Counted from the first letter of the stretch, positions 11,775 to 24,996 are shown. The stretch: 64,000 bases of DNA from an uncultured Prochlorococcus sp. (GCA_902521995.1 CABYTO010000005.1:23961-87960); one strand, 5' to 3'. Numbers and translations are program-made. The notes: generated from the letters alone by a model not told the origin.

Positions 11775-11889
11775 TTACCAAATTTATGAAAATAAATTTA
11801 AAGTTAGTCCTAAATTCTACCCTATTGGAGGAATATTAAACAACATTTTTAAATCATTAGAAAAAAAATTAGCTTAATTAAAATTTGTT

Positions 11890-12696
11890 TTAAGAAAAAC
11901 CCTTAATTAAGAATACAGGGAAAAAATCATTGTTTTTAACTTTTTTAAAAACATTTTTTTCATAAATAGCATTGACAAAACATAACCCCTTAGCTGGAGC
12001 AGATTCTTTAACATCATTTTTCTTTTTGTTTACCCATCTGTCTGTAAAAACTTCTGGCGATATTTTTTTTTCCCCAACTAAAACTAGTTGACCAATAATT
12101 AAACGCACCATTCCATACAAAAAACCAGTAGCTTTAATATCAACTAAAATCAAATCTTCTACTCTTTTTATATTAATATTTTTTATTTTTGTAACAGAGT
12201 TTGTTCTATTACTACCACTTTTCTGAAAAGCAAAAAAATCATGTTCTCCTTCCATTGTCTTGGATGCGTTTAACATTAAAACTTCATCTAATGCTTTTTG
12301 ATATCTGTGCCATGACCAATTATTGATGAACAAATTAGGGAATTTACTGTTATTAATGACATATCGATAATGTCTATACTTTGCTGAATAGCATGCATGC
12401 CAACTGTCTTGAACCTCTACTGATTCCAAGATCCTAATTGTTGAGGGTAAAATACTATTTAAGACATCAGAATAACTATTTCCTGGAATAACACAATCAG
12501 CATCAAAGTGTACTACTTGGCCTGATGCATGAACCCCAGCATCAGTCCTTCCTGCTGCAAAAGTCTTTACTTTGTGATTTGTAATTTTTAAGAGAGCACT
12601 GTCTAAAATTTCTTGAACAGTAGTTGCATTTTTTTGTTTTTGCCAACCTGAATAATGAGATCCATCATATTGGACTAGTAAAGCTACCCTTTTCAA
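11890..12696 (-). CDS. truA: tRNA pseudouridine(38-40) synthase
   Basis: VQYDGSHYSGWQKQ...FAAGRTDAGVHASGQVVHF. Confidence 0.96.
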   Translation of the reverse strand: MKRVALLVQYDGSHYSGWQKQKNATTVQEILDSALLKITNHKVKTFAAGRTDAGVHASGQVVHFDADCVIPGNSYSDVLNSILPSTIRILESVEVQDSWHACYSAKYRHYRYVINNSKFPNLFINNWSWHRYQKALDEVLMLNASKTMEGEHDFFAFQKSGSNRTNSVTKIKNINIKRVEDLILVDIKATGFLYGMVRLIIGQLVLVGEKKISPEVFTDRWVNKKKNDVKESAPAKGLCFVNAIYEKNVFKKVKNNDFFPVFLIKGFS

Positions 12697-12733
12697 AAGT
12701 TATTTTTTATTGAAAGCCTCTTTATTATCTAAC

Positions 12734-13084
12734 TTAAACAAGCTCAATTATGGCCATCTGAGCGTTATCACCTTTTCTAGATACAGTTCTTACTATGCGT
12801 GTATAACCACCATTTCTGTCCCCATATCTTTCCTTTGCTTTTTCAAATAATGAATGAACTAATTTTTTATCATAAATATATCCAATAGCCCTCCTCCTAG
12901 AAGCCAAACTTCCATCTTTGGCGAGTGAAATCATTCTTTCAGCTTCATTTCTTAAAGCTTTTGCCCTAGCTTTTGTTGTCGTTACCCTACCTTCCCTAAT
13001 TAGTTGTGTAGTTAAACCTCTGAGAAGTGCTTTTCTCTGGTCAGCAGGTTTACTTAATAATGGAATTCTAAGTTGATGTCTCAT
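12734..13084 (-). CDS. rplQ: 50S ribosomal protein L17
   Basis: [36 protein letters not shown]. Confidence 0.97.
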   Translation of the reverse strand: MRHQLRIPLLSKPADQRKALLRGLTTQLIREGRVTTTKARAKALRNEAERMISLAKDGSLASRRRAIGYIYDKKLVHSLFEKAKERYGDRNGGYTRIVRTVSRKGDNAQMAIIELV

Positions 13085-13098
13085 AATCTTAAAAATTG

Positions 13099-14037
13099 TT
13101 AAACAGATGTTCTGCTTTGTGGGATAGAAATGCCTATGCGTTCGAGAGCTTCAATAACCTCATCTGCAGATTTAGAGCCAAAGTTCTTAATTTCAAGAAG
13201 ATCTTCATAACTGAAGCCCATTAAGTCCGAAACTGAGTTAACTTGCGCCCGTTTCAAACAATTATATGCTCTAACGGACAAGTTTAGTTCCTCGAGAGGA
13301 ATTTGAGCTTCAGGAGATGGTTCAGGTTCCTCAGGAATTTCCTCAACCATTGTGACAGTAGCGAGGGGCTGAAAAAGTTCAATTAACTGATTTGCAGCTT
13401 CAGCAATAGCATCATCAGGACTTGTTGAGCCATCTGTTACTACTTCCATTTTTAATCTTTCTCTTCCTGTTCCGCCCTCTGCTACAGCAGTTTCATCAAT
13501 CGTAAAATTTACTCTCTTAACCGGCATAAATACAGCATCTATTTGAAGCAAGTCAATAGCAGTTGTCTCTTCACTCTTATTGTCTACTGGCTTATATCCA
13601 ACACCTCTTTCAACATGGATTTCCAACTCTAAGTTATGGCCCTCTTGAATAGTCGCAATGGGTTTTTCGCCATCAACAATTTCCACTTGAGAGGAAAATT
13701 GAATATCATTCGCCTTCACCTCCATTGGACCACTAGCCACTAACCTGCCTATTTCAAGCTCTGGATTAGTACTATTTAATGACAGTTGCTTGCAATTGAG
13801 AAGAATATCTAAAACGTCTTCTTTAACACCAGGAATAGTAGCATATTCATGATTAATTCCTGCTATTCTTACTGCAGTAACTGCACTCCCTTCGAGTCCT
13901 CCCATAAGGACTCTTCTGAGAGAATTACCCAAAGTTGTAGCTTGTCCCCTTTCTAGAGGGCCGATTAAAAAAGTTCCTGTTTGGGAGCGATCATCTGCTA
14001 TTTGATGGTCGATTCTGTCAATCTGGTATTGCAACAC
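13099..14037 (-). CDS. rpoA: RNA polymerase alpha subunit
   Basis: [19 protein letters not shown]-terminal alpha-[28 protein letters not shown]. Confidence 0.98.
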   Translation of the reverse strand: MLQYQIDRIDHQIADDRSQTGTFLIGPLERGQATTLGNSLRRVLMGGLEGSAVTAVRIAGINHEYATIPGVKEDVLDILLNCKQLSLNSTNPELEIGRLVASGPMEVKANDIQFSSQVEIVDGEKPIATIQEGHNLELEIHVERGVGYKPVDNKSEETTAIDLLQIDAVFMPVKRVNFTIDETAVAEGGTGRERLKMEVVTDGSTSPDDAIAEAANQLIELFQPLATVTMVEEIPEEPEPSPEAQIPLEELNLSVRAYNCLKRAQVNSVSDLMGFSYEDLLEIKNFGSKSADEVIEALERIGISIPQSRTSV

Positions 14038-14091
14038 GGAAAATAATGAGGTTAAGAGTTTTTTGTGAGGGGGGTTAAGAATGGTTAAGAC

Positions 14092-14484
14092 CTAAACGCG
14101 TCTCCGTTTAGGTCTTCTACATCCATTATGAGGTAACGGAGTTACATCTCTTATTAGAGTTATTTCTAATCCGGCCACTTGTAAAGCTCTTATGGCCGTT
14201 TCCCTACCTGCGCCAGGGCCTCTAACAAGTACTTCTATTTGTCTCATACCTTGATCAAGTGCTCTTCTTGCTGCAGCTTCTGCAGCTGTTTGAGCAGCAA
14301 AAGGGGTGCCTTTCCTAGCGCCTTTAAATCCACTTGCGCCTGCAGAAGACCAAGAAATTACATGACCAGAGGTGTCAGAGATTGAGACGATAGTATTATT
14401 AAATGTGCTTTGGATATGTACCACACCGTTAGGTACATTACGTTTAGATTTTTTTGAACCTGTTTTTTTTGTTGTAGCTGCCAT
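14092..14484 (-). CDS. rpsK: 30S ribosomal protein S11
   Basis: [30 protein letters not shown]...[18 protein letters not shown]. Confidence 0.98.
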   Translation of the reverse strand: MAATTKKTGSKKSKRNVPNGVVHIQSTFNNTIVSISDTSGHVISWSSAGASGFKGARKGTPFAAQTAAEAAARRALDQGMRQIEVLVRGPGAGRETAIRALQVAGLEITLIRDVTPLPHNGCRRPKRRRV

Positions 14485-14528
14485 GATGTTTTAATTTAAT
14501 ACTTCAATTTGTAGATAGATTTAGTTAA

Positions 14529-14894
14529 TTATTTTTTTCTTCCAGCAACTGTTTTCCTAGAACCCCGTCTTGTTCTTGCATTGGTTCTGGTTCTTTGACC
14601 TCTTACAGGTAGACTCATTCTATGTCTTCTTCCTCTTACACACCCAATATCTTGTAGACGTTTTAAAGCCATTCCCTCTTTTCTTCTCAAATCCCCTTCT
14701 AAAGTGAATTCTTCTGTGGCAACTCTAAGTTTTTGCACATCAGAATCTGAAAGTTCTTTGACACGAGTATCTGGGTTTACACCCGTATTAGCAAGAATTA
14801 GTTTTGATCTCGTCAAACCAATTCCATAGACGTATGTAAGTGCAATTTCAACTCGCTTTTCGCGAGGTATGTCAATTCCTGCAATCCTGGCCAC
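14529..14894 (-). CDS. rpsM: 30S ribosomal protein S13
   Basis: [26 protein letters not shown]...[14 protein letters not shown]. Confidence 0.98.
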   Translation of the reverse strand: MARIAGIDIPREKRVEIALTYVYGIGLTRSKLILANTGVNPDTRVKELSDSDVQKLRVATEEFTLEGDLRRKEGMALKRLQDIGCVRGRRHRMSLPVRGQRTRTNARTRRGSRKTVAGRKK

Positions 14895-14934
14895 GTGTTT
14901 TGATTAAGTAAAAGTTTGAATTTTAGGGTTGATT

Positions 14935-15051
14935 TTAACCCTGACGTTGTTTATTACGAGGTCTTTTCTTGTTAATAACATAGATTTTACCTCTTCTCCT
15001 CACGATCTGATCGTCAGGACTAATTTTTTTGACTGAAGATCTGACCTTCAT
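14935..15051 (-). CDS. rpmJ: 50S ribosomal protein L36 (missed by ORF track, 38 aa)
   Basis: Reverse-strand translation [38 protein letters not shown]; located between rpsM and adk. Confidence 0.93.
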   Translation of the reverse strand: MKVRSSVKKISPDDQIVRRRGKIYVINKKRPRNKQRQG

Positions 15052-15096
15052 AGGGGTTTAACAAATAAAACGTTAATACTATATTCTACATCATCA

Positions 15097-15645
15097 TCAA
15101 GCCATTTTTTGTTTGATATCAGAGGAAATGGTTTTTAAATCTCTATCAGCATCAATATACTCTAACAATGAAAGATCTCTAAAATATTGAATCAATGGTT
15201 CTGTAGTTTTTTTATAAATGTCAACTCTTGTTCTAATTGTCTCTTCCGTATCATCTTTTCTACCTCTTAAAAGCAAACGCTTAATTAATACTTCTTCCGG
15301 AATATCTAAATAAAAAACTAATTCCAAAGGTTGATTTATTTCATTTAAGACTTCATTCAATGAATTTACTTGAGATAAATTTCTTGGGTATCCATCTAGA
15401 ATCCAACCTTTATTATCCTTGACTAAATTTTGTCTTACTATCTTTAAAACAAGTTCATCACTAACAAGTTCACCTCGATTCATAATATCCTTTACCTGAA
15501 TACCAAGAGCAGTATTCATTTCGATTTCTTTTCTTAATAATTCACCAGTAGAAAGGTGTAAATAAGAATTAGTATGACTTAGCAATTCCGCTTGAGTCCC
15601 TTTACCTGCTCCAGGAGCTCCTAAAAATAGTATATGTTTCTTCAT
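15097..15645 (-). CDS. adk: Adenylate kinase
   Basis: [46 protein letters not shown]. Confidence 0.97.
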   Translation of the reverse strand: MKKHILFLGAPGAGKGTQAELLSHTNSYLHLSTGELLRKEIEMNTALGIQVKDIMNRGELVSDELVLKIVRQNLVKDNKGWILDGYPRNLSQVNSLNEVLNEINQPLELVFYLDIPEEVLIKRLLLRGRKDDTEETIRTRVDIYKKTTEPLIQYFRDLSLLEYIDADRDLKTISSDIKQKMA

Positions 15646-16964
15646 TAATTGTTAATTAGTCCCTCATACCTTTGTGAAATAACATAAGTTTGAATTTGCT
15701 TAGCAGTGTCTATAGCAACACCCACAAGAATAAGTAATGAGGTTGCTCCTAAGCCTTGAAAGGTCTGCACATTTGTAGCTCTTTCTACTGCAGCAGGGAT
15801 TATAGCTACTGAACCCAGAAATAATCCTCCCAATAAAGTCAACCTATTTTGTATACCTGATAGATAGTTTGCAGTATTTGTTCCTGGTCTAACTCCTGGT
15901 ATCGCGACTCCTCCTTTCTTTAAATTTGAAGCTACATCAACTGGATTTATAGTAAGAGATGCATAAAAATAGGAGAACCCCAAAATTAAGGAGAAGAATG
16001 TAAGAGCATATGGCCATGGATTAGAAGATCCTGGATTTAAACTACTGGCTAACTTGATTAAGACTGGATTACCCGTCACATTTGCAATGGTTATTGGTAA
16101 AAATATTAAAGCAGATGCAAATATGATAGGCATGACTCCTCCTGCATTTAATTTCAAAGGTAAATAGCTTTGCCTTGTAGGAAGTAATGTTGAACTTCCT
16201 ATCTGCCTTTTTGCACTAACAATAGGAATACGTCTTGCTCCCTCTTGAACAAAAATGATCCCAACAATTGTCAGTAAAAATACTCCAAGTAAAACTGCTA
16301 TCCCTAAAACATCTCCTCTATCGCCAGTTTGAGCTTTTTCAATGGTTGAACTTAGAGCCTTAGGTAAAGTCGAAACGATATTCAAAAAAATTACCAGTGA
16401 AGCACCTTGACCTATACCTTTCTCCGTAATAATTTCGCTAAACCACATAACTAACATTGAACCAGTGACTAGAGCAATAGAGGTTTGCAAGACAAATGTA
16501 GTTTCACTGATCCCCTGGATAGCATATTGTCTAAGAATTAAGGAAAAAATTATACTTTGCAGGAAACCCCATCCTAATGAAACATATCTAGTTATTTGAG
16601 CAATTTTTCTTCTTCCAGCTTCTCCTTCATTTTTTTGTAAATCTTCTAGCACAGGCAATGAAGCTGTAAGAAGCTGAATAATGATAGATGCGTTGATAAA
16701 TGGAAGTATACCTAATGCGAATATTCCTAAGGTTGAAATTCCTCCTCCAGTAAAAATATCTAAAAAACCTATTAATTGTCCCCCTTGATCTATAAAACTT
16801 TTAAAAGCAACCCTATCAATACCGGGCATAGGGATATATATACCAAGTCTTACTAAAAGGAGGAGACCTAAAGTAGTTAAAACTCTACTCCTTAGCTCTT
16901 TATTTAAAAATAATTGGGAAAGTATTTCAGAAGCGCTAGGATTTCTACTTTTGTTGACAAACAT
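15645..16964 (-). CDS. secY: Preprotein translocase subunit SecY
   Basis: [56 protein letters not shown]. Confidence 0.98.
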   Translation of the reverse strand: MFVNKSRNPSASEILSQLFLNKELRSRVLTTLGLLLLVRLGIYIPMPGIDRVAFKSFIDQGGQLIGFLDIFTGGGISTLGIFALGILPFINASIIIQLLTASLPVLEDLQKNEGEAGRRKIAQITRYVSLGWGFLQSIIFSLILRQYAIQGISETTFVLQTSIALVTGSMLVMWFSEIITEKGIGQGASLVIFLNIVSTLPKALSSTIEKAQTGDRGDVLGIAVLLGVFLLTIVGIIFVQEGARRIPIVSAKRQIGSSTLLPTRQSYLPLKLNAGGVMPIIFASALIFLPITIANVTGNPVLIKLASSLNPGSSNPWPYALTFFSLILGFSYFYASLTINPVDVASNLKKGGVAIPGVRPGTNTANYLSGIQNRLTLLGGLFLGSVAIIPAAVERATNVQTFQGLGATSLLILVGVAIDTAKQIQTYVISQRYEGLINN

Positions 16965-16993
16965 TTTGAAGCCTACCTAAATTTTTAGTAAAT

Positions 16994-17461
16994 TTATTTA
17001 TTGTTAATAAGCTCGCAAGATCCACCTGCGTCCTCAATTTTTTGTTTTGCAACTTTTGTAAATGCATGAGCTTGGACTGTTAACTTTACATTAAGTTTTC
17101 CGTTACCAAGGATTTTTAAAGGAAATTTAGGCTTGAAGATCAATCCTTTCTTAACTAGTAAATCTAGGTTAACAGTATCATTATCTTTGAAATCATTTAA
17201 TTTTTCTAGATTAATTATGGAAAAGTTCTTTTGATTAATTATTTCAAAGTGTTTTAATTTTGGAACTCTTCTATAGAGTGGCATTTGGCCACCTTCAAAA
17301 CCTGGGCGTGTGGGTCTTCCAGAACGTGACTTTTGTCCTCTCATTCCAAAACCACATGATGCACCCTGACCGGCTGCAATACCTCTACCCTTCCTTAATT
17401 TTTTCTTTCTTGAGCCAGAGTTTGATTTAAGTGTATTTAATGTTGAAGTCATAATTTTCAA
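16994..17461 (-). CDS. rplO: 50S ribosomal protein L15
   Basis: [45 protein letters not shown]. Confidence 0.97.
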   Translation of the reverse strand: MKIMTSTLNTLKSNSGSRKKKLRKGRGIAAGQGASCGFGMRGQKSRSGRPTRPGFEGGQMPLYRRVPKLKHFEIINQKNFSIINLEKLNDFKDNDTVNLDLLVKKGLIFKPKFPLKILGNGKLNVKLTVQAHAFTKVAKQKIEDAGGSCELINNK

Positions 17462-18078
17462 GAATAGAGCTGTTCAAGTGAGATGCCTCTCTCCCTTGAA
17501 GCGGATTTGTGTGTTCTCAATTGAGAAAGAGCTACCATAGCAGCTCTTGCATTATTCAAAGGTGTTTTACTACCCAATCTTTTTGCTAAGACATTTTTTA
17601 TGCCGGCTAATTCTAAAACTGTTCTTATTGAACCACCAGCAATTACACCTGTTCCAGGGGCAGCTGGTCTAATTAGTACATTAGCTGCACCATCTCTACC
17701 TTTAGATAAAGTCGGTATTGAACTATTTGGGGTTAAGGGAACCCTAACAAGATTCTTTTTACCATCTGAAACTCCCTTTCTGACCGCACCAATAACATCC
17801 CCTGCTTTACCAACTCCAACTCCAACTTGGCCTTTCTCATTACCTACAACAACAATTGCTCTAAAACTCATTTTTTTTCCACCCTTAACAGTCTTAGATA
17901 CGCGTCGAATTTGAACAACTCTTTCTTGCCAATCAGAATCTCTCTCTAGATTTTTTGAATCACCCCTTCTATTTCTTTTTCGATCATTACGATTATTCTT
18001 TTTTTGTTCTTCAGGCATAGCTCCTGGAACGTTATCGTTCTTGGATTGAATTTCTTTTTTTGTTGGAGTATCAGTCAT
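17458..18078 (-). CDS. rpsE: 30S ribosomal protein S5
   Basis: [50 protein letters not shown]. Confidence 0.97.
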   Translation of the reverse strand: MTDTPTKKEIQSKNDNVPGAMPEEQKKNNRNDRKRNRRGDSKNLERDSDWQERVVQIRRVSKTVKGGKKMSFRAIVVVGNEKGQVGVGVGKAGDVIGAVRKGVSDGKKNLVRVPLTPNSSIPTLSKGRDGAANVLIRPAAPGTGVIAGGSIRTVLELAGIKNVLAKRLGSKTPLNNARAAMVALSQLRTHKSASRERGISLEQLYS

Positions 18079-18095
18079 AGTAAAAAAAATAAGAG

Positions 18096-18464
18096 TTAGA
18101 ATTCAAGGCCAGCTTTACGAGCAGCATCTGCAAGTGCCTTTACTCTGCCGTGATATAAATTACCTCCACGGTCAAAAATTACTTGCTTGATACCTTTTTT
18201 TATCGCTCTCTTTGCTAATAATGTTCCAACAATGGAAGAAGATTTACAATCAGAAGGTAATTTCTCAGATTTTTCTCTTAGTTCCTTATCAATAGTTGAA
18301 GCTGAGCAGATAGTTGTTTGAGAGCTATCGTCTATAACCTGGGCATAAATATGGTTATTAGAGCGAAAAACAGACAATCTTGGACGTGTTGCATCTCCAA
18401 TTAAGAATCTCCTTAATCTTCTATGTCTTTTTTGGGTTTGTAATTTTCTGGAAAGTTGGGTCAT
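18096..18464 (-). CDS. rplR: 50S ribosomal protein L18
   Basis: [21 protein letters not shown]...[26 protein letters not shown]. Confidence 0.97.
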   Translation of the reverse strand: MTQLSRKLQTQKRHRRLRRFLIGDATRPRLSVFRSNNHIYAQVIDDSSQTTICSASTIDKELREKSEKLPSDCKSSSIVGTLLAKRAIKKGIKQVIFDRGGNLYHGRVKALADAARKAGLEF

Positions 18465-18478
18465 TTTTTTAATTAGAA

Positions 18479-19018
18479 TTATTTTTTGCCAGATTTACCA
18501 GCTTTTCTGAGAATTCTCTCATCATGGTATTTAATTCCTTTACCTTTATATGGTTCTGGAGGTCTAATTGATCTGATTTTTGCTGCTTCATTACCAACAA
18601 TTTCCTTATCAATTCCAGATACAGTAACGTTTGTATTACTCTCAACTTTGTATGTTATACCATCAGGGGGGATCATTTCTACAGGATGACTATATCCAGC
18701 ACTAACAACTAGATTTTTACCTTTTACTTGGGCTCTTGATCCAACGCCTACAATTTCAAGTTTTTTTGAAAAACCTTGACTAACCCCTTCAACCATATTT
18801 GCAATTAAAGCTCTGCATAAACCATGTCTTTGCCTGGAGAATATTTTGGTAGTAGTAGGACTTACGACAACAGTATTATCTTTCTTATCAAAACTAACTC
18901 CCTCTGGCATGAGACGTTTCAACTCACCCTTAGGGCCTTTTACTATAACCGTTAATCCATCAAAATCAACAGTTACTTTATCTGGTATTAGTACTGGTGT
19001 TTTTCCAATTCTTGACAT
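18479..19018 (-). CDS. rplF: 50S ribosomal protein L6
   Basis: [17 protein letters not shown]...[28 protein letters not shown]. Confidence 0.97.
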   Translation of the reverse strand: MSRIGKTPVLIPDKVTVDFDGLTVIVKGPKGELKRLMPEGVSFDKKDNTVVVSPTTTKIFSRQRHGLCRALIANMVEGVSQGFSKKLEIVGVGSRAQVKGKNLVVSAGYSHPVEMIPPDGITYKVESNTNVTVSGIDKEIVGNEAAKIRSIRPPEPYKGKGIKYHDERILRKAGKSGKK

Positions 19019-19030
19019 GATTAATCCTCC

Positions 19031-19432
19031 TTAATAAACATAGCAAAGTACTTCGCCGCCTATACCTTGCTTCCTAGCATCACGATCACTCATGACACCT
19101 TTAGAAGTAGATATTATGGCAACTCCAAGACCACCAAGAACTTTTGGTAAAGCTCTAGTATTTTTATAAATTCTCAAACCAGGTTTACTTACCCTTTGCA
19201 TGGATCGAATAGTAGGGAATTTATTTTTACCACTATATTTCAGACCTAGTATTATTTGGGACTTATAGCCTTCACCTTCCTCATTAATATCAGAAATGAA
19301 CCCCTCTTTTTGAAGCACTTTTGCAATACTAAGGGACATTTTTGAACTTGGGATTGATGTGGATGTATGCTTTTTTTGACTCGCATTTCTAATTCGAGTA
19401 AGCATATCTGAAATAGGATCGTGATTTGACAT
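19031..19432 (-). CDS. rpsH: 30S ribosomal protein S8
   Basis: DPISDMLTRIRNASQKKH...ISTSKGVMSDRDARKQGIGGEVLCYVY. Confidence 0.97.
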   Translation of the reverse strand: MSNHDPISDMLTRIRNASQKKHTSTSIPSSKMSLSIAKVLQKEGFISDINEEGEGYKSQIILGLKYSGKNKFPTIRSMQRVSKPGLRIYKNTRALPKVLGGLGVAIISTSKGVMSDRDARKQGIGGEVLCYVY

Positions 19433-19441
19433 GGTTTTAAT

Positions 19442-19981
19442 TTAATTCTTACTAAAAGGCATTCCTAACTCTTGCAAGAGAGCTTTTCCCTCTTGATCTG
19501 ATCTCGCACTAGTGACAATAGTTATATCCATACCTCTTATTGAATCTATTTTATCAAAAGAGATTTCAGGAAAAATTAATTGCTCTTTCACTCCAACGGT
19601 GTAATTCCCTCTTCCATCAAAACTTTTTGGGTTAACTCCTCTAAAGTCTCTTATTCTTGGTAAAGCTAGATTTATAAATCTCTCTAAAAAGGAATACATC
19701 CTGTCACCTCTCAAAGTAACAGTACAACCAATTGGCATACCTTCACGAATTTTAAAACCCGCGATAGCTTTTTTGGCTCTAGTTATTAGTGCCTTTTGTC
19801 CAGTAATTGTTGCCATTTCATTTAAAGAAGCCTCTAAAGCTTTTGAATTTGAAGCGGCCTCACCAAGACCTCTGTTAACGTTGACTTTGACAACTTTAGG
19901 TACTTGATGAATATTTTTAAGACCAAGGTCTTTTAAAAGTTTTGGTCTTATTGATTCTTTGTAGCGATTTTTTAGAGTCAT
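19442..19981 (-). CDS. rplE: 50S ribosomal protein L5
   Basis: [50 protein letters not shown]. Confidence 0.97.
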   Translation of the reverse strand: MTLKNRYKESIRPKLLKDLGLKNIHQVPKVVKVNVNRGLGEAASNSKALEASLNEMATITGQKALITRAKKAIAGFKIREGMPIGCTVTLRGDRMYSFLERFINLALPRIRDFRGVNPKSFDGRGNYTVGVKEQLIFPEISFDKIDSIRGMDITIVTSARSDQEGKALLQELGMPFSKN

Positions 19982-20055
19982 AATTTTTTGTTAATTCTGG
20001 TCTTTGTCAGAATTGATAAATTAGAAAAAGTTGAAATCTGGTTTCTGATGAAAAA

Positions 20056-20412
20056 TTAATCAATTACTTCACCAGTTTTCTTCAATCTTCTTTTCTTAAC
20101 CCCCTCTTTATCAATAAAGTATTCAATCTTACTCGTAAGATTTTTATCCTTTGAAAAGAACATTACATTTGATGCATGTAAAGATGCTTCTTCTGTAAGT
20201 ATTCTTCCAGTTTCTCCTTCCTGAGTTGGTTTGACATGTTTGGTTCTAAGGTTAATTCCCTTTACAACTACTCTGTTTTCAAGAGGGATGGTTTTTAAAA
20301 CCTCACCAGTTTTCCCTTTGTCCTTGCCATTAATTACTTTTACCAAATCTCCAGTTTTAATTCTCATTTTTATTCTCTGGAAATTTTTCTTTTGCTTTAA
20401 TGAATCCAACAT
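20056..20412 (-). CDS. rplX: 50S ribosomal protein L24 (start may instead be the internal ATG at 20367, [11 protein letters not shown]...)
   Basis: [44 protein letters not shown]. Confidence 0.94.
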   Translation of the reverse strand: MLDSLKQKKNFQRIKMRIKTGDLVKVINGKDKGKTGEVLKTIPLENRVVVKGINLRTKHVKPTQEGETGRILTEEASLHASNVMFFSKDKNLTSKIEYFIDKEGVKKRRLKKTGEVID

Positions 20413-20778
20413 TTAAATCACCTCCGGAGCAAGAGAAACAATCTTTGTATAATTTTTATCCCGCAGTTCTCTAGCTACAGGACCAAAAACTCTCGTACCT
20501 TTCGGATTCTTATCTTCATTAATCAATACTGCCGCATTGTCATCAAATCTGATTGAATTACCAGTATTTCTTCTCAACGTTGCTTTAGTTCTGACGATAA
20601 CAGCTTTAACAACTTCAGATTTCTTAACTCCCATGTTAGGAAGAGCATCTTTTACAGTTGCTACGATTACATCTCCAACATGTGCGTACCTTCTATTAGA
20701 GCCTAAAACCCTAATACATTGGAGTCTTTTTGCTCCGCTATTATCGGCAACTGTTAAATAAGTTTCTTGTTGAATCAT
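20413..20778 (-). CDS. rplN: 50S ribosomal protein L14
   Basis: [45 protein letters not shown]. Confidence 0.98.
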
Positions 20779-21041
20779 TTTTTAACCTCCTTAGCCTGGC
20801 TTGTTTTATTTAGAATTTCTTCTATTGCCCATCTTTTATGAGCACTGAGCGGTCTAGTTTCTCTAATTTTAACTCGATCACCTAAAACGCATGTATTTTC
20901 TGGATCATGCGCCTTATATCGTGTAGTTCTACTTACAATTTTTTTATAAGTGGGATGTGGATATCTGTTAATAACAGCAACAACAACTGTTTTATCCATT
21001 TTGTCGCTGACAACAGTACCAATTCTTTCTTTAAGTGCCAT
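20775..21041 (-). CDS. rpsQ: 30S ribosomal protein S17
   Basis: [42 protein letters not shown]. Confidence 0.97.
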
Positions 21042-21050
21042 AACTAATAA

Positions 21051-21269
21051 TTAATCAGAGGTTGTTTTAGAAGCGGATTGACTCTTACTAAGAGTGAGTA
21101 ATTGCGCAACTTGTTTCTTGATAATTTTAAATTTATGAGTTTCATTGAGCTGCCTTGTAGCTTGCTTGAATCTCAAATCAAAAAGATCTTTTCGTAATTG
21201 GTCAATCTTTTCAGTAATTTGTTCAGAATTTAATTTTTTAAATTCCTTAAGTGACTCTGAGTTTTTCAT
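21051..21269 (-). CDS. rpmC: 50S ribosomal protein L29
   Basis: [45 protein letters not shown]. Confidence 0.95.
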   Translation of the reverse strand: MKNSESLKEFKKLNSEQITEKIDQLRKDLFDLRFKQATRQLNETHKFKIIKKQVAQLLTLSKSQSASKTTSD

Positions 21270-21748
21270 TGTTTAACCTCCTCTTGAGATTTTTTACTAT
21301 TTTTTTCATTTACTTGGGAGGCATTTTCTAGATTTTTATCAATGGAGATAAATTTAGTTTTTACAGGAAGTTTGTACTGAGCCAGACGCATAGCTTCCTT
21401 TGCAATTTCCTCAGTGATATCATCACCACCCATTTCAAAAAGTATTCTTCCAGGTTTTACAACTGCGACCCAAAACTCTGGATTACCTTTACCAGAACCC
21501 ATTCTGGTTTCGGCAGGTCTCATGGTTACGGGTTTATCAGGAAATATTCTTATCCAGATTTGACCACCACGTTTGATATATCTGGTCATAGCTCTTCTAC
21601 TTGCTTCAATCTGACGTGCGGTTACCCATCCACAGTCTTGAGCTTGGAGAGCAAATTGACCGAAAGCAATGGTATTACCTTTTGAGGCTACCCCCCTCAT
21701 TCTGCCTCTATGTTGTTTACGGAATTTAGTACGTTTTGGACTAAGCAT
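21266..21748 (-). CDS. rplP: 50S ribosomal protein L16
   Basis: [37 protein letters not shown]. Confidence 0.98.
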   Translation of the reverse strand: MLSPKRTKFRKQHRGRMRGVASKGNTIAFGQFALQAQDCGWVTARQIEASRRAMTRYIKRGGQIWIRIFPDKPVTMRPAETRMGSGKGNPEFWVAVVKPGRILFEMGGDDITEEIAKEAMRLAQYKLPVKTKFISIDKNLENASQVNEKNSKKSQEEVKQ

Positions 21749-21759
21749 TTTTACACCTC

Positions 21760-22491
21760 CTATGAATTCTCATTTGAACGATCCTCAAATTGCTGAGGTC
21801 TTCTAGTAACTTTCCTCGTAGGGATAGCACCCACTGGGATAGTTTGTTCTTCTTTAGGAAGCACTTCACCTTTGAAAACCCAAACTTTAATTCCTAGAAC
21901 ACCGTAAGTTGTATTAGCTTCTCGTGTTGCGTAGTCAATTTCAGCTCTCAAAGTATGTAAAGGTACTCTACCTTCTCTAGTCCATTCAGTTCTAGCTATT
22001 TCAGCACCATTCAATCTTCCCCCTACTTGAATTTTAAGACCTAAAACTCCAGCCCTTTGAGCCCTTTGTAAAGCCATCCTAATAGTTCTTCTAAAGGCGA
22101 CTCTTTTTTCTAGTTGTTGAGCAATATATTCAGCCAGTAAAAAAGCATCGGCGTCTACGCGTTCAACTTCAACAACGTTTATTCTGACTTGCCTTGTTCT
22201 ATCACCTATAGTTTTTTGAATCCCAGATCTTAATTCTTCAATACCACTTCCTTGTCTACCAACAATAACTCCAGGTCTTGCTGTTTTTAATTCAAGTTCC
22301 AGTTGGTCAGCTTTTCTAGCTATTAAAACATCGCTAATTCCCGCTGCTGCATATTTTTTTTGTATAAATGTGCGAATTTTAAAATCTTCTTGGAGAAGAA
22401 TTGGATATGTTTTAGAAGTAGCAAACCATTTAGAGCGATGCTCTTGTGTAATTCCTAATCTTAGTCCAGAAGGATGTATTTTATGTCCCAT
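21760..22491 (-). CDS. rpsC: 30S ribosomal protein S3
   Basis: [43 protein letters not shown]. Confidence 0.98.
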   Translation of the reverse strand: MGHKIHPSGLRLGITQEHRSKWFATSKTYPILLQEDFKIRTFIQKKYAAAGISDVLIARKADQLELELKTARPGVIVGRQGSGIEELRSGIQKTIGDRTRQVRINVVEVERVDADAFLLAEYIAQQLEKRVAFRRTIRMALQRAQRAGVLGLKIQVGGRLNGAEIARTEWTREGRVPLHTLRAEIDYATREANTTYGVLGIKVWVFKGEVLPKEEQTIPVGAIPTRKVTRRPQQFEDRSNENS

Positions 22492-22877
22492 TAGTTTTGT
22501 ACCTCCGCATTAGTTTGAGTAGGAGCAGATTCAACAGAAATACTGATATGGCAAGTCTGTTTTTTAATTGAGAAAGCTCGACCTTGAGCTCTAGGCCTAT
22601 ACCTTTTCATTACAGGACCACTATTAGCCCATGCTGAGGAAATCACTAGGGTAGATGGATCCATCCCGAGGTTATGTTCAGCATTGGCAACGGCAGATCT
22701 TAAAACTTTTGTAATAGGATCTGTAGATCTGTAGGGCATAAATTCCAACATAATCAATGCATCTCTATAAGATCTACCCCTTATCTGATCCAAGACTCTT
22801 CTAACTTTAGAAGCTGATCCTCGAACATAATTCCCATGAGCAATGGCTGTTTTCGTTGTTTCAGGTGTTTTTGTCAT
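22491..22877 (-). CDS. rplV: 50S ribosomal protein L22
   Basis: [35 protein letters not shown]...[16 protein letters not shown]. Confidence 0.97.
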
Positions 22878-23152
22878 GATTTTGCTCCTTTCTTATCTCT
22901 TATATGACCTCGGTAAGTACGTGTAGGAGCAAATTCTCCAAGTTTATGACCAATCATTTGTTCAGTAATAAATACTGGGATATGAGTCTTGCCATTATGA
23001 ACGGCGATTGTGTGACCGATCATTAAAGGTAAAATCGTAGAGGATCTCGACCAAGTTTTGATAACAGACTTATCATTGTCGGTATTTTGTTTTTCTACCT
23101 TCTTCAGCAGGCTATCTGCTATAAAAGGTCCTTTTTTTAGTGAACGTCCCAT
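22874..23152 (-). CDS. rpsS: 30S ribosomal protein S19
   Basis: [23 protein letters not shown]...[18 protein letters not shown]. Confidence 0.98.
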
Positions 23153-23189
23153 GATTATGTAATAGAAATTGAAATAATGAATGAAGTAA

Positions 23190-24053
23190 TCAAGAGTCTC
23201 TTCCTCCTCTACTCCTCTTAGAAACGCGACGACGTCTTCGAACTACTAATTTATTACTTGGTTTGTTCTTTTTACGTGTCTTTAAGCCAAGAGCTGGTTT
23301 ACCCCATGGCGTAACAGGACCTGCTCTACCAATGGGTGCTTTTCCCTCTCCTCCTCCATGTGGATGATCACAAGGATTCATGACACTTCCTCTTACTTGA
23401 GGCCTTCGTCCAAGCCATCTTCTTCTTCCTGCCTTCCCTAAGCTAGTATTTCTTATTTCTGAGTTACCAACTTCTCCAAGAGTTGCATAGCATTCTTTTC
23501 TAACAAGTCTTACCTCAGTAGATGGTAGTTTTAAAGCAACATAATCTCCCTCTTTTGCCATAACTTGAGCACTTGCTCCTGCAGATCTAACCATCTGAGC
23601 ACCTCTTCCCGCATATAACTCAACACAATGAACACTAGATCCTAGTGGCATAACTGAAAGTGGCATTGCATTTCCATCTTCAATTGGAACACTTTCTCCT
23701 GATATGACATTTTGGCCGACTTTTACTCCAGCTGGAGCGATAATGTATCTTTTCTCTCCATCTTCATAAAATAAAAGTGCAAGCCTTGCATTTCTATGAG
23801 GATCGTAATGTATGGCTGCAACTTTAGCATTAATGTTTCTTTTATCTCTTCTGAAATCGACTAATCTATATTGCCTTTTGTGACCACCTCCACGATGACG
23901 ACAAGTAATAACTCCACGATTATTCCTGCCTTTAACTCTATGTTTTGAAACTATAAGTGACCTTTCAGGTTTTGCACTTGTTATTTCACTAAAGTCAGTA
24001 ACAACTCTCTGCCTAGTGCCAGGTGTATAAGGTTTAAATTTACGAATTGCCAT
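23190..24053 (-). CDS. rplB: 50S ribosomal protein L2
   Basis: [50 protein letters not shown]. Confidence 0.98.
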
Positions 24054-24064
24054 GATAAAACTCC

Positions 24065-24367
24065 TTAAGATTCTGGAAATAGTTGAATTTTGTCTCCTTC
24101 AGCAAGACGAACAATTGCTTTCTTGACCTGAGAACGTTTACCGGAAAATTTCCCGACTCTTCTTGTTCTTCTAGGAGGATTCATAGTGTTAACTCCAATT
24201 ACTTTAACATTGAACAAGGCTTCTATAGCTGCCTTTATTTGTGGCTTAGCCGCTCTATGATCTACCTCAAAAGTGTATTGGTTAAGGTCTAGTGCGTTTG
24301 TAGCTTTCTCAGTAATAACTGGCTTTCGTATTACATCGGCTAAACGAGAATCGAATAATTTACTCAT
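24065..24367 (-). CDS. rplW: 50S ribosomal protein L23
   Basis: [48 protein letters not shown]. Confidence 0.97.
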   Translation of the reverse strand: MSKLFDSRLADVIRKPVITEKATNALDLNQYTFEVDHRAAKPQIKAAIEALFNVKVIGVNTMNPPRRTRRVGKFSGKRSQVKKAIVRLAEGDKIQLFPES

Positions 24368-24996
24368 GATGCATATACCTCCTGAATTTTATCTATCGCT
24401 GATTGACCTATTACCAATTTATTAGCATTGAGAATATCAAATACATTTAATTGATCAGCAGCGATTAATTTTACTTTTTCAATATTATTGATAGATTTTT
24501 TTATAACCTCGGAGGGACTGTCAAGAATAACCAAAACTTTTTCAGTTTTTTGTATTCCTAATCGAGCAAGGCCATTGATGATATCACTTGTTTTAGGCTG
24601 CTTTAGAGAAGATCCAAAATCTTCAACAGCCTTCATATCAGATACTCTGGACATAAGTGCTGTTCTAAGCGCTAATCTACGTTCCTTACGATTCATATCA
24701 AGATTGTAAGAACGTGGCTTCGGTCCAAAAATAATTCCGCCACCAGGTCTTAAGGGTGTCCTTATTGATCCTTGTCGGGCTCTTCCAGTACCTTTCTGTT
24801 TATATGGCTTTCTACCGCCCCCACGCACTTCAGATCTTGTCAAAGTTGATGCTGTGCCTTGTCTTTTATTTGCTAGCTGCCTAAGGACTGCTCTATGGAT
24901 TAAGTCTGCTGAAGAAGTTTCTTTTGCAACTGCTAAATCAAAAGTAACTTTGCCGGATTTTTTACCATCCCACTTAAGAGTTTCAAGAGTTGTCAT
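24364..24996 (-). CDS. rplD: 50S ribosomal protein L4
   Basis: [53 protein letters not shown]. Confidence 0.97.
   Translation of the reverse strand: MTTLETLKWDGKKSGKVTFDLAVAKETSSADLIHRAVLRQLANKRQGTASTLTRSEVRGGGRKPYKQKGTGRARQGSIRTPLRPGGGIIFGPKPRSYNLDMNRKERRLALRTALMSRVSDMKAVEDFGSSLKQPKTSDIINGLARLGIQKTEKVLVILDSPSEVIKKSINNIEKVKLIAADQLNVFDILNANKLVIGQSAIDKIQEVYAS

Noticed and set aside
11638-11877. 79-aa + strand ORF overlapping rplM and the rplM-truA gap
   Set aside because: Most of it is antisense to rplM; no homology-like motif.
17600-17914. Antisense ORF inside rpsE
   Set aside because: Low-complexity Pro/Thr/Leu translation opposite a ribosomal protein gene; shadow ORF.
20537-20761. Antisense ORF inside rplN and similar small + strand ORFs across the ribosomal cluster
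   Set aside because: All lie opposite strongly conserved r-protein genes and lack their own signals.
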